From Streptococcus taonis (GTDB lineage: Bacteria > Bacillota > Bacilli > Lactobacillales > Streptococcaceae), in assembly GCF_029948085.1 (NCBI RefSeq), contig NZ_JARZZP010000003.1, forward strand, positions 62,001 through 126,000: a stretch of DNA of 64,000 nucleotides, given 5' to 3'. Below are positions 42,465-51,205 of this stretch, piece after piece (position 1 is the stretch's first letter; the number at the start of each line of letters is the position of its first letter). The notes below the pieces were generated by a model that was not told the DNA's origin, made no database searches, and worked only from the letters and a program-made list of their open reading frames with translations. The translations under genes were made by a program, and so were the position numbers.

Positions 42465-44168
42465 ATGATTCAAAATAATCTTGAAAAAGGTTTTCGTTAT
42501 TCTATCCGAAAACGTAGCATTGGTGTCTGTGGTGTAGTTATTGCAACTTTTTTATTAAGTACAGCTTCGATTATTCAAAATAATACTGTAAAAGCTACTG
42601 AACCCTCAATTTCAAGTAGTTCTAATCCAAAAACAGAACCTACAGTAAACGAACAAGAAAGTACTCCAAACCTCAATTCAAAAACCGAAGAAAAAGATGC
42701 CACTACTGTAACTGAAGCACCAAAAGCAGATGTTATGGAAAACCTCATGAGATCTACTAATCAGGCAGATAAGGACTTGAATAAATATCTTTTCGGATTA
42801 AACTACAACAAAATTGATATTTTAACTCGTAGAGGTGAAGCAATCGAAAATTATTCAAATACATCTTCAAAACAACAAGGGAATGAGTTTGTTGTAATTG
42901 AAAAAGTGAAAAAGAGTATTTCTAATAATTCAGCTGATGTTTCAATTAACGGTAATAGCGACATCTTCTTAGGCGCTTTGTTCCGAGCAGATCAAGGGTT
43001 ATTAGAAAATAAACCTCAACTTGTTAGTATTGATAGAAAACAGGGTAGAATCAGCGTGGACCTTCCAGGAATGGCTGGATCAGATAGCTATACTGATGCA
43101 AACACAACAGTCAGTGGTATGCAGGAAGGAATTAACACTCTGGTAAATAGATGGAATGCAAATTATGCATCAAGTAATCCCGCACCTGCTCGTATGCAAT
43201 ACGATTCTACTTCAGCATATAGTATGAATCAACTAAAAGCAAAATTTGGTAGCAACTTTGAAAAAATTGGGGTTGATTTAAAAATTGACTTTGAAGCTGC
43301 ACAAAAAGGTGAAAAACAAATTGAAGTTGTCGACTTTAAACAAATTTACTTTACCGCTAACTTTGATGCACCAAAAAATCCTGGAGATGTCTTTGGTGAT
43401 AATGTAACAGTCAACGATTTACAAGATCGTGGCTTGGATGAACAAACACCTCCTGTTTATGTTTCTAGTATGTCTTATGGCCGTCAAATGTATGTTAAAT
43501 TTGAAACAACAAGTACAAGTACAGAACTTAAAGCAGCTATAAATGCTGTCATTAAAGGTGTGCCTATTAACCCTGAATCTGAATGGGCTCGTGTTTTGAA
43601 AAATACTTCTGTAACAGCTGTTATTGTTGGCGGTAACGCTGATGGCGCTGCTCGAGTAGTTACTGGAACACCTGAAGATCTCAAGAAATTAATTCAAGAA
43701 GGAGCTAATTTTAGTACACAAAATCCTGCAGTCCCTATTTCTTATAAAACTGCCTTTTTAAGAGATAATCAAGTTGCAACAATCCAAAACAGTACTGATT
43801 ATATTGAAACTAAAATTACCTCTTACAAGAATGGCTATCTCAATTTGCAACATAAGGGTGGATATGTCGCTCGTTACTACGTTTACTGGGACGAAGTCAC
43901 ATATGACGAAAATGGAATTGAAAGCATCCGCTCTCGTGAATGGGAAGATAATGGAAAAAATAGAACTGCTGGTTTCCAAACTGAACTACAATTTAGAGGA
44001 AATGTTCGCAATCTTCGCGTAAAAATTCAAGAAAAAACAGGTCTTGCTTGGGAACCTTGGAGAACAGTTTATAATCGTACAGAATTGCCTTTAGTTCAAA
44101 AACGCACTATTATCAATTCAGGAACCACACTAAGACCAAAATATAGTGAACAAGTTGAAAATAACTAA
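42465..44168 (+). CDS. Cholesterol-dependent cytolysin with CD59-binding signature and YSIRK signal
   Basis: A 567-residue pore-forming toxin. Residues 1-44 are a YSIRK-type signal (RYSIRKRSIGVCG, then a hydrophobic stretch) with likely cleavage after VKA. Residues 45-95 are a Ser/Thr/Glu-rich linker. The CDC core (about 100-567) is the length of pneumolysin. The undecapeptide is EKTGLAWEPWR (523-533) instead of ECTGLAWEWWR, so the mature protein has no Cys. The cholesterol-recognising Thr-Leu pair is T555-L556 (SGTTLRPKY). Y472-V-Y474, fourteen residues, then R489-S490 fit the YXYX14RS signature of toxins that bind human CD59 (intermedilysin, vaginolysin, lectinolysin). There is no LPXTG and no lectin domain. 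Secretion, oligomerisation and pore formation in human cell membranes are inferred from the family. Confidence 0.93.
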   Translation: MIQNNLEKGFRYSIRKRSIGVCGVVIATFLLSTASIIQNNTVKATEPSISSSSNPKTEPTVNEQESTPNLNSKTEEKDATTVTEAPKADVMENLMRSTNQADKDLNKYLFGLNYNKIDILTRRGEAIENYSNTSSKQQGNEFVVIEKVKKSISNNSADVSINGNSDIFLGALFRADQGLLENKPQLVSIDRKQGRISVDLPGMAGSDSYTDANTTVSGMQEGINTLVNRWNANYASSNPAPARMQYDSTSAYSMNQLKAKFGSNFEKIGVDLKIDFEAAQKGEKQIEVVDFKQIYFTANFDAPKNPGDVFGDNVTVNDLQDRGLDEQTPPVYVSSMSYGRQMYVKFETTSTSTELKAAINAVIKGVPINPESEWARVLKNTSVTAVIVGGNADGAARVVTGTPEDLKKLIQEGANFSTQNPAVPISYKTAFLRDNQVATIQNSTDYIETKITSYKNGYLNLQHKGGYVARYYVYWDEVTYDENGIESIRSREWEDNGKNRTAGFQTELQFRGNVRNLRVKIQEKTGLAWEPWRTVYNRTELPLVQKRTIINSGTTLRPKYSEQVENN

Positions 44169-44263
44169 TAAAATCGTTAAAATGTAGAGTATCATTATTC
44201 ATCAAATATCATTTTTGAACCTTTCTGAATTTAAGATAACTCTATTCGATAACTTATACAATA

Positions 44264-44309
44264 AAAGGAAAACATCTTTTCATGAGATGCTTTCCTTTTT
44301 GTTTTTTTG
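44264..44309 (+). terminator. Terminator downstream of the cytolysin
   Basis: AAAGGAAAACATCT pairs with AGATGCTTTCCTTT across the loop, followed by TTGTTTTTTT. Confidence 0.8.
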
Positions 44310-44347
44310 AGGTTCTTAATCCAATTAACTCAACTTATCTCAATTCA

Positions 44348-44500
44348 ATACTCATTTAAAATCAAAGAGCAAACTAGGAAGCTAGCCGCAGGCTGCTCAA
44401 AGCACTGCTTTGAGGTTGTAGATAAGACTGACGAAGTCAGTTACATATATCTACTGTAAGGCGACGCTGACGTGGTTTGAAGAGATTTTCGAAGAGTATA
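44348..44500 (+). repeat. BOX element (A-B-C type)
   Basis: About 153 bases with the BOX hallmarks: start ATACTCATTTAAAATCAAAG, AGCAAACTAGGAAGCTAGCC, GCTGCTCAAAGCACTGCTTTGAGG, GACTGACGAAGTCAGT, GGCGACGCTGACG, and the inverted end GATTTTCGAAGAGTAT. BOX repeats are typical of S. pneumoniae and close relatives. A second copy lies in the opposite orientation at 52308-52453. Confidence 0.9.
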
Positions 44501-44520
44501 AGCCTCACTTCTTCTACATC

Positions 44521-45300
44521 CTAATAATACTCACCTTGACGATAATCCCATGAGTTAAAGGTATCCGATAGGTGCATCATTATTTTATCAATGTCAAGCC
44601 CTTTACGAATCACAACTGGCGCTGGTGAAGTTGAGCGTGCTCCACCTTGTTCTGGAATGAGTTTGCCGTCTTTATCGACCATAGACACCATCACACCTTG
44701 CTCGTAGCGAGTTTCAACTGTTTTGTCTGGTTGGATTGAAGCAACGTAGTCGTCTGCCTCAATGACAAGGTCCACTGCTCCTTCGATACGCTCTCCGATT
44801 CCTTCAACCTTACCACGATTTCCTTTTCCTGATGGGTTTGCAGATGAAGCATATACCATTTTGCCTTCTTCCCAAAGTTTGGCAGCTAATTGTTCACCAG
44901 CTTTCCCAAACTTGATAACAAAACAGCTAGTTCCACGCACATCGGTCATGAGTTCTTCACGACCATCACCGTAAGCTTTGAGTTTTTCAAAGGCTTCTGG
45001 TTTCCATGGAAGGATACAACCAAGAAGAATATCTTCGTCCCAATGTTTTTGGTAAAAAGCTTCAATTTCTGGGTTGAGTTGTGCTAAAGCGCGAAGCTCA
45101 TCCATGCTACCACAGAGAACTACTCCTGGTTTATTACGATTACGTTCTTTGGCTTCAAACTTGCGCTCAAGTCCTGCCTTGTCGCTAGTCATGATAATGT
45201 AACCAACTTTTGTAGGGCAAACGATACATCCGCCCTCACCTTTCAAGATTTCATAGCCTTCTTGTGAAAGTGTTCCGTTCCATTGAATGTGTTTTGTCAT
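44521..45300 (-). CDS. YrdC/Sua5-domain protein (L-threonylcarbamoyladenylate synthase-like)
   Basis: A 259-residue protein of the YrdC superfamily. It shows the nucleotide-binding pattern CPTKVGY...KFEAKERNRNKP and YASSANPSGKGNRG. It lacks the extra C-terminal Sua5 domain. Classical YrdC/TsaC makes the threonylcarbamoyl-AMP needed for t6A in tRNA. The spacing of the first motif differs from canonical TsaC, so it may be a paralogue with another role (YciO-like). It sits alone between the BOX element and leuD. Confidence 0.75.
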   Translation of the reverse strand: MTKHIQWNGTLSQEGYEILKGEGGCIVCPTKVGYIIMTSDKAGLERKFEAKERNRNKPGVVLCGSMDELRALAQLNPEIEAFYQKHWDEDILLGCILPWKPEAFEKLKAYGDGREELMTDVRGTSCFVIKFGKAGEQLAAKLWEEGKMVYASSANPSGKGNRGKVEGIGERIEGAVDLVIEADDYVASIQPDKTVETRYEQGVMVSMVDKDGKLIPEQGGARSTSPAPVVIRKGLDIDKIMMHLSDTFNSWDYRQGEYY

Positions 45301-45324
45301 AGTTCTAGTTCCTTTTCTATTTTT

Positions 45325-45918
45325 TTATTCTTGCCAGTAGGCTGGTCGTTGTTTTTCGTAAGCAGCAATCAAGTCTTCATACTGCAAGGTAATACCGATA
45401 TCATCCAAACCATTTAAGAGCTTGTGTTTCCACTCGCTATCAATTTCGAAAGTGAATTCTCCAACTGGTGTGATGATTGTTTGTTGTTCCAAGTCCACAG
45501 TTACCTGGTCAGTTGGTTTCAATCGGGCTATCTTTTCTCTAACCTCCCTAGGCTGAACAATAGGCAACATTCCATTATTGAGCTCATTATTGTAATGAAT
45601 ATCTCCAAAAGATCCTGCAATCACGACCTTAAAGCCATAGTCTGCTAGCGCCCAAGCTGCGTGTTCCCTTGAAGACCCTGCGCCAAAGTTATCCCCTGTG
45701 ATGAGAATACTAGCTTTGCGATATTCAGGTCGGTTAAAAACAAAGTCTGGATCCTCCGTATACTTGTCATCCAGATAACGCCAAGCATACATGAGGTACT
45801 TACCAAAGCCTTTTTTATCAATTAACTTTAGAAACTGCTTGGGTAGGATTTGGTCGGTATCAATATTATCATTCATAAGAGGAACCGTTGTTCCTGTATA
45901 AACTGTAAATTTTTCCAT
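45325..45918 (-). CDS. leuD: 3-isopropylmalate dehydratase small subunit
   Basis: A 197-residue swivelling-domain subunit of isopropylmalate isomerase. Motifs are [14 protein letters not shown] and [17 protein letters not shown]. With LeuC it isomerises 2- to 3-isopropylmalate in leucine synthesis. It is the last gene of the leu operon, 12 bases after leuC. Confidence 0.96.
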   Translation of the reverse strand: MEKFTVYTGTTVPLMNDNIDTDQILPKQFLKLIDKKGFGKYLMYAWRYLDDKYTEDPDFVFNRPEYRKASILITGDNFGAGSSREHAAWALADYGFKVVIAGSFGDIHYNNELNNGMLPIVQPREVREKIARLKPTDQVTVDLEQQTIITPVGEFTFEIDSEWKHKLLNGLDDIGITLQYEDLIAAYEKQRPAYWQE

Positions 45919-45930
45919 ATCCTCTCCTTA

Positions 45931-47310
45931 CTAGGCTTCAGGCATTTTCCGAACATCTACGAAGCGCCCTGCAATTGCTGCCGCAGCAGCCATGGCTGGA
46001 CTGCAAAGATGAGTTTTAGCACCAAATCCCTGGCGATCTTCAAAGTTACGATTGCTAGTTGAGGCGCAGTGAACACCATCTGGTACCTTGTCAGGATTCA
46101 TCCCTAGACACATGGAGCAACCTGGGTCTCTCCACTCAAAGCCGGCATCTTGGAAAACCTTATCCAAGCCCAACTTTTCAGCAGCTCGCTTGACTGGTCG
46201 AGAACCAGGTACCACAATAGCTGTTAAGTTAGGGGCAATTTTCTTCCCTTCAACAAATCGAGCAGCCAATTGTAAATCGCTAAGTCGAGCATTGGTACAA
46301 GAACCGATAAAGACATAGCCAAGTTGGATATCTGCTGGTTTCTGACCTGGTTGTAAATCCATGTAATGATAAGCACGTTCATCATTCATATCCTTTATTT
46401 CTGGGAAGCTACTATCAAAATCAACACCCATAGCTGGATTGGTTCCCCAAGTCACCATAGGAGCCAATTCAGAGACATCCATTCGGATAACCTTGTCATA
46501 AACGGCATCGTCATCACTAACCAGCCTTTTCCAATCAGCAACTGCTGCATCAAAATCCTTGGGAACACACTCACGTCCCTCAAGATAGTCATAGGTGGTC
46601 TGATCTGGATTCATGATTCCCATCTTAGAGCCAAATTCAATGGACATATTGCAGATAGTCATTCTCTCTTCCATACTGAGTACATCAATCGCTTGACCAC
46701 GATATTCCACCACATAGCCAACACCACATGCAACACCATACTTGGCAATCAAGGCTAGAATGAAATCCTTGGAATAAACTCCCTTTTGAGGAACTCCAGT
46801 GAATTCTACCAGCATTTTCTTGGGTTTGACCTGCCAAATGGTTTGAGTTGCAAAGACGTGCTCGACCTCACTGGTTCCAATTCCAAATGCAATCGCTCCA
46901 AAAGCTCCATGAGTAGCCGTATGGCTATCTCCGCAGACGATGAATTTTCCTGGTTGTGTTCGTCCTGTTTCTGGACCAACCATGTGAACGATGCCCTGTT
47001 TTTCAGAACCATGGGCCGCATGTTCAATCCCGAATTCCTCAACATTTTCTGCCAACTTATCAATTTGAGCCTTGGAAATTACATCTCGAATATCGTAGAT
47101 ATTGACCGTCGGGACATTGTGGTCAAAAGTGCCAAATGTTAAATCCGGTCTTCTCAATCTACGCCCTGCATCTCGCAATCCTTGAAAAGCCTGAGGACTG
47201 GTCACCTCGTGAATATAGTGTTGATCCACATACATAAGCTGAGGTTGTCCCTCTTCTCCTGTGATCACATGGAGGTCCCATAATTTATCAAAAATTGATT
47301 TTCCTTCCAT
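45931..47310 (-). CDS. leuC: 3-isopropylmalate dehydratase large subunit
   Basis: A 459-residue aconitase-family protein carrying the 4Fe-4S cluster. Cluster cysteines are in [14 protein letters not shown] and in [44 protein letters not shown] is present. It partners LeuD. A DUF1294 gene is wedged between it and leuB. Confidence 0.97.
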   Translation of the reverse strand: MEGKSIFDKLWDLHVITGEEGQPQLMYVDQHYIHEVTSPQAFQGLRDAGRRLRRPDLTFGTFDHNVPTVNIYDIRDVISKAQIDKLAENVEEFGIEHAAHGSEKQGIVHMVGPETGRTQPGKFIVCGDSHTATHGAFGAIAFGIGTSEVEHVFATQTIWQVKPKKMLVEFTGVPQKGVYSKDFILALIAKYGVACGVGYVVEYRGQAIDVLSMEERMTICNMSIEFGSKMGIMNPDQTTYDYLEGRECVPKDFDAAVADWKRLVSDDDAVYDKVIRMDVSELAPMVTWGTNPAMGVDFDSSFPEIKDMNDERAYHYMDLQPGQKPADIQLGYVFIGSCTNARLSDLQLAARFVEGKKIAPNLTAIVVPGSRPVKRAAEKLGLDKVFQDAGFEWRDPGCSMCLGMNPDKVPDGVHCASTSNRNFEDRQGFGAKTHLCSPAMAAAAAIAGRFVDVRKMPEA

Positions 47311-47313
47311 TCA

Positions 47314-47583
47314 TTACCTCCATACAAAATATAAAGCTACTAACGTGGTCACCATCCCAAGAAACCAAACTGTTTTAAAGTACCATTTTCTAGTCTTGTG
47401 GTGAAAGGTCATTCCTGCTAACCAGGCACCAAATCCAGCACAAGTAAAGGCTAAAATGAGTAAGATTTTCTCTGGAACGCGCCAAGCACCTCTTCTTGCC
47501 TTGGATTTGTCAATGCCATAAATCAAGAAAACAAGCAAATTCCAAACCAAGAGGGCAAGCGTGATTCCTTCATTTATCTTCAT
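47314..47583 (-). CDS. DUF1294 small membrane protein inside the leu operon
   Basis: An 89-residue protein with three hydrophobic segments (about 6-23, 40-61 and 68-88) and the DUF1294 pattern YGIDKSKARRGAWRVPEKILL...GAWLAGMTFHHKTRKWYF. Its function is unknown. Its start overlaps the leuB end by 4 bases and its stop is 3 bases before leuC, so it is translated as part of the leucine operon. Confidence 0.85.
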   Translation of the reverse strand: MKINEGITLALLVWNLLVFLIYGIDKSKARRGAWRVPEKILLILAFTCAGFGAWLAGMTFHHKTRKWYFKTVWFLGMVTTLVALYFVWR

Positions 47584-48617
47584 AATCTTTCAATGATGGC
47601 TTCTGTCATTTCCTTGGTCGAAGCCTGTCCTCCAATATCTCTCGTTAAAACACCAGCCGCTAAACTAGCTTCAACAGCACGCTCAATACGCTCCGCATCC
47701 TCATAACGTCCAAAGCTATCTCTCAACATCATAGCAACAGATAAAATCATGGAAATAGGATTGGCAATTCCTTGACCTGCAATATCAGGCGCTGAACCAT
47801 GAATAGGCTCATAAAGACTTGGCCCCTTTTCAGAATGACTGGCTGATGGCATAACACCCAGAGTGCCTGATAGAACGCTTGATTCATCAGATAAGATATC
47901 TCCGAAAAGATTCTCTGTCACGATGACATCAAACTTAGCAGGATTGGTAATCATAAGCATAGCAGCTGAGTCCACCAACTGGTGTTCCAAGGTAACATCT
48001 GGGAAATCCTGCGCAACTTCCTCAGCTACTTTTCGCCAGAGTTTTGATGTCGCTAGAACGTTTTGCTTATCGATATTAGTAACGAGTTTTCTCCGATTTC
48101 TTGCAATTTCAAAGGCCTTGCGCATAATCCGCTCTACTTCCTCATAGCTATAGTCGTTGATATCACGCGCTTTGCGCTCTTCAAGGATATGATCTCCAAA
48201 GTAAATCCCGCCTGTCAACTCACGCACTACCACAAAGTCTACACCAGCAATTCGTTCTGGTTTGAGTGGTGACAAATGCTTGAGACTGTCAAAGATTTTT
48301 ACAGGACGAATATTGGCATAGAGATTGAGTTCCTTTCGAAGGGCCAGAAGCCCTTGTTCTGGTCGAACTGGAGCATCGTCATACTGAGGACTACCGATTG
48401 CAGCGAGTAGAATAGCATCCGCTTCTCTAGAAGCCTTGAGCGTTTCGTCTGGCAAGGGATGTCCTGCAGCATCAATACCCGCCCCTCCAAAAGGTCGTCT
48501 GTCAATCTCATAGTCAAAACCTGTTTTTTCAGCTAGAGCCTCCAAAACTTCTAAACCAGCTTCCATGATTTCTGGGCCTATACCATCACCTGCTAGGGCA
48601 ACTATTTTTCTTGTCAT
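47580..48617 (-). CDS. leuB: 3-isopropylmalate dehydrogenase
   Basis: A 345-residue NAD-dependent dehydrogenase that oxidises and decarboxylates 3-isopropylmalate to 2-ketoisocaproate. It has MTRKIVALAGDGIGPEIMEAGLEVL at the start and the substrate/metal motif NLFGDILSDESSVLSGTLGVMPSAS. It lies 11 bases after leuA and overlaps the DUF1294 gene by 4 bases. Confidence 0.97.
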   Translation of the reverse strand: MTRKIVALAGDGIGPEIMEAGLEVLEALAEKTGFDYEIDRRPFGGAGIDAAGHPLPDETLKASREADAILLAAIGSPQYDDAPVRPEQGLLALRKELNLYANIRPVKIFDSLKHLSPLKPERIAGVDFVVVRELTGGIYFGDHILEERKARDINDYSYEEVERIMRKAFEIARNRRKLVTNIDKQNVLATSKLWRKVAEEVAQDFPDVTLEHQLVDSAAMLMITNPAKFDVIVTENLFGDILSDESSVLSGTLGVMPSASHSEKGPSLYEPIHGSAPDIAGQGIANPISMILSVAMMLRDSFGRYEDAERIERAVEASLAAGVLTRDIGGQASTKEMTEAIIERL

Positions 48618-48628
48618 AGCTTTCTCCT

Positions 48629-50191
48629 TTATACGGTAGGCATGTCGCGATAGGAAACTGTTGTTCCCATCTCACCAGCATTCTCTTTTTGAACAAAGGT
48701 ATTGGCATTAATGTAGGCAATAGCCGAAGCCTTCAACACATCGAAATCAAGTCCAGCTGCGTTAAAGATAGTCTCTGTATCTCTGTTTTCAACAGTTACC
48801 AATACACGTGCCTGGGCATCAATCCCATCAGTTACCGCATCAATCGTATAGGATACCAAGCGAACAGATTGATTAAAGAATTTATCAATAGCATTGAAAA
48901 TAGCTTCAACAGAACCCTGACCTGTTGCATTAAATTCAACTTTCTCACCATCAAAATTAGCTAATCTAACTGTCGCTTCAATGTCATTTTCAGAATGGGT
49001 TTGAAGTTGCAAGTCATCAAAGTGGAAGCCTTCTGGATTTTCAACCATGGTACCAGCTACCAGAGCTCGAATATCAGCATCTGTGATTTCTTGCTTCTTA
49101 TCTGCCAAGGCCTTGAACTTAGTAAAGAGTGGCTTGATATCTTCGTCTGTATAGTCTAGAGCCAAATATCTTAGTTTCTCAACAAAAGCATGGCGACCAG
49201 ACAATTTACCGAGTGGAAGACTATTACTCTTGGCACCAACCAATTCAGGTGTAATGATTTCATAAGTGAGAGGATTTTTAAGAACACCATCTTGGTGAAT
49301 ACCTGATTCGTGAGAGAAGGCATTTCCTCCAACAACCGCCTTGTTTTTTGGAACTGGAATTCCTGAGAAACGAGAAACCATTTCAGACGTATTGATGGTT
49401 TCATTTAGGACAATACTTGTCTCTGCTTGGTAATAATCTTGGCGAATATTGAGGGCCACCGCTATTTCTTCTAAAGCAGCATTCCCAGCTCGTTCTCCAA
49501 TACCATTAATGGTTCCTTCAACACGTCCTGCCCCATTCTTGATAGCAGCAAGGCTATTGGCAACTGCCATTCCAAGGTCATCGTGACAGTGAGGCGAATA
49601 GATAATCTGACGATCAGTTTTAACATTGTCAATCAGATACTTGAAGATATTCCCATATTCCTCTGGTGTGGTAAAACCAACCGTGTCAGGAATATTGATA
49701 TAGGTTGCACCTGCGTCTACCGCTGTTTGAACGACTTGTAGGAGAAAGTCCAGCTCAGTTCTAGTCGCATCTTCAGGAGAAAATTCTACCACTTCAAATT
49801 TACTACGTGCATAGGAAACATGCTCTTTAATAGCTTCCAATATTTCCTCTTTGCTTTTATTCAACTTAAATTCACGATGAATAGGACTAGTAGCGATAAA
49901 AACATGGATTTGTGGATACTTAGCATTCTTTAGCGCTTCATAACAAGCATCTATATCTGATTTAACAGAGCGAGCTAAACCAGTCACCGCTGTTTTCTTC
50001 AAGACTTTAGCGATTTCCTGAACTGCAGTAAATGAGTCTGGACTAGCTGCTGGAAAACCAGCTTCAATTGCCGAAATTCCCCATTTTTCCAGTTGTCTTG
50101 CAATGGCAATCTTTTCCTTGATCGAAAAATTAACACCTGGTGTCTGCTCACCATCTCGAAGGCTAGTATCTAGAAATTCAACTGTTCTCAT
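48629..50191 (-). CDS. leuA: 2-isopropylmalate synthase
   Basis: A 520-residue enzyme catalysing the first committed step of leucine synthesis from acetyl-CoA and 2-ketoisovalerate. The catalytic TIM barrel begins FLDTSLRDGEQTPGV and contains HCHDDLGMAVANSLAAIKNGA. The C-terminal regulatory domain (about 390-520), which binds leucine for feedback inhibition, is complete. Transcription is controlled by the leader at 50222-50356. Confidence 0.97.
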   Translation of the reverse strand: MRTVEFLDTSLRDGEQTPGVNFSIKEKIAIARQLEKWGISAIEAGFPAASPDSFTAVQEIAKVLKKTAVTGLARSVKSDIDACYEALKNAKYPQIHVFIATSPIHREFKLNKSKEEILEAIKEHVSYARSKFEVVEFSPEDATRTELDFLLQVVQTAVDAGATYINIPDTVGFTTPEEYGNIFKYLIDNVKTDRQIIYSPHCHDDLGMAVANSLAAIKNGAGRVEGTINGIGERAGNAALEEIAVALNIRQDYYQAETSIVLNETINTSEMVSRFSGIPVPKNKAVVGGNAFSHESGIHQDGVLKNPLTYEIITPELVGAKSNSLPLGKLSGRHAFVEKLRYLALDYTDEDIKPLFTKFKALADKKQEITDADIRALVAGTMVENPEGFHFDDLQLQTHSENDIEATVRLANFDGEKVEFNATGQGSVEAIFNAIDKFFNQSVRLVSYTIDAVTDGIDAQARVLVTVENRDTETIFNAAGLDFDVLKASAIAYINANTFVQKENAGEMGTTVSYRDMPTV

Positions 50192-50221
50192 AAGATTTCC
50201 CCTTTTCTAAATTCGGTTTTA

Positions 50222-50257
50222 AAAAAACATCTCGCTCGGAGTTCCAAGCGAGATGTT
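50222..50257 (-). terminator. Leucine attenuator terminator
   Basis: On the minus strand AACATCTCGCT (50257-50247) pairs with AGCGAGATGTT (50236-50226), followed by TTTTT. It lies between the leader peptide and leuA and should stop transcription when leucyl-tRNA is plentiful. Confidence 0.88.
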
Positions 50258-50286
50258 GATTTACTCCCGCTTGATAAGCCAAACAG

Positions 50287-50310
50287 GACTAATGCTTTTG
50301 CACTAGTCCG
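50287..50310 (-). promoter_or_regulatory. Attenuator hairpin overlapping the leader stop codon
   Basis: GGACTAGTGC-AAAA-GCATTAGTCC on the minus strand (one G-U pair) begins at the end of the leader peptide. Its position lets ribosome stalling at the leucine codons change its pairing. Confidence 0.7.
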
Positions 50311-50356
50311 AGTACCTCAACAACAAAGCAAATTGATTAAACTTAGCTGTTTTCAT
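50303..50356 (-). CDS. leuL: Leucine operon leader peptide
   Basis: A 17-codon frame preceded by AAGGAG encodes MKTAKFNQFALLLRYSD. Three consecutive Leu codons, all TTG, sit at positions 11-13. Ribosome stalling at these codons when leucyl-tRNA is scarce would favour antitermination. The frame is too short for routine gene calling but its position, ribosome site and the following hairpins identify it. Confidence 0.85.
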   Translation of the reverse strand: MKTAKFNQFALLLRYSD

Positions 50357-50392
50357 GTTTGACTTTCTCCTTCGTTTGATATCTTGTTTAGT

Positions 50393-50421
50393 ATTTTAGC
50401 ATAGGAAAAAACACATGTCAA
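50393..50421 (-). promoter_or_regulatory. Promoter of the leu operon
   Basis: TTGACA (50421-50416), 17 bases and TAAAAT (50398-50393) on the minus strand, about 37 bases before the leader peptide. Confidence 0.82.
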
Positions 50422-50505
50422 GAAAAAATCCAATATTTTCTGAAAATTTCTTCAGTAAAGAATATTTTGCTAATTGAAAGTATTTGAAAAATCAAGTAAA
50501 TCTAA

Positions 50506-51162
50506 TTACTTTTTCAAGGTCAAGTTCCAACTTTTTTCGATCAATTCTAGCAGCTCTTCATCTGCTAAACTGTCATCCAGTGGCACACTAATCCAGTAGC
50601 GCTTATTCATATGAAAAGCTGGATAAATCACTTTTTTTACCAACAAATCAGATACTTGATCATGTTTGAGATTGACTGCTTCCACTAGTCCTTCTCTGCC
50701 CTTTTCAAGCTTATCCCAAGAGATTTTCATCAAAACAGCATACCACTTTTGATTGCCCTCATGGCGCAAAACAGCTGTATCAGGGGATTTCTCCCATAAG
50801 TATTCTAATTGATTTTCATACTTTTCTTGAACAACTGCCATGATTCTCTTGGTCTGAGGACAGAGAAATCCCTGTACGTCAAAACAGGCCTTTCGGATTT
50901 CATAAAGAACTTCTAAACAAGCCTCTCGAACAGTTCCAACAAACGTACCTCTCATACTTGCCATATGAACTTGAGGATAAAGATCGCCAATTTCCTTGTC
51001 AAAAACTTGAAAAGATAAGTCTCCGTCCACAACTATAACTCTCATGAGAAAATCTCCGTGCAAGATAGTTGAACTATGGTTCCATACGCCTTGATTTTCT
51101 ACAAATCCATACTCTTTAGCCTTTTTACTATTAAACTGATAAGCTTTAAAAATTTCAAACAT
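50506..51162 (-). CDS. MmcQ/YjbR family protein
   Basis: A 218-residue protein with a C-terminal MmcQ/YjbR domain (about 105-210, KRYWISVPLDDSLADEELLELIEKSWNLT) and an additional N-terminal region (about 1-95) found in streptococcal members. The fold resembles a DNA-binding cyclophilin-like domain, but no reaction is known. It sits alone between the leu promoter and cutC, with a 43-base gap to cutC. Confidence 0.8.
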   Translation of the reverse strand: MFEIFKAYQFNSKKAKEYGFVENQGVWNHSSTILHGDFLMRVIVVDGDLSFQVFDKEIGDLYPQVHMASMRGTFVGTVREACLEVLYEIRKACFDVQGFLCPQTKRIMAVVQEKYENQLEYLWEKSPDTAVLRHEGNQKWYAVLMKISWDKLEKGREGLVEAVNLKHDQVSDLLVKKVIYPAFHMNKRYWISVPLDDSLADEELLELIEKSWNLTLKK

Positions 51163-51205
51163 AAGCGAAAACTGCTACCAAAAGCTAGCAGTTCCTTTCT
51201 AATTA

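Noticed and set aside
42465..44168. Reading the cytolysin as pneumolysin or as lectinolysin
   Set aside because: Pneumolysin lacks a signal peptide and has ECTGLAWEWWR; lectinolysin carries an N-terminal fucose-binding domain, absent here.
42465..44168. Cell-wall anchoring of the cytolysin suggested by its YSIRK signal
   Set aside because: There is no LPXTG motif or C-terminal hydrophobic tail; the protein ends SEQVENN.
44348..44500. A structured small RNA gene in the inverted-repeat-rich stretch
   Set aside because: The whole stretch is explained by a BOX repeat that recurs at 52308.
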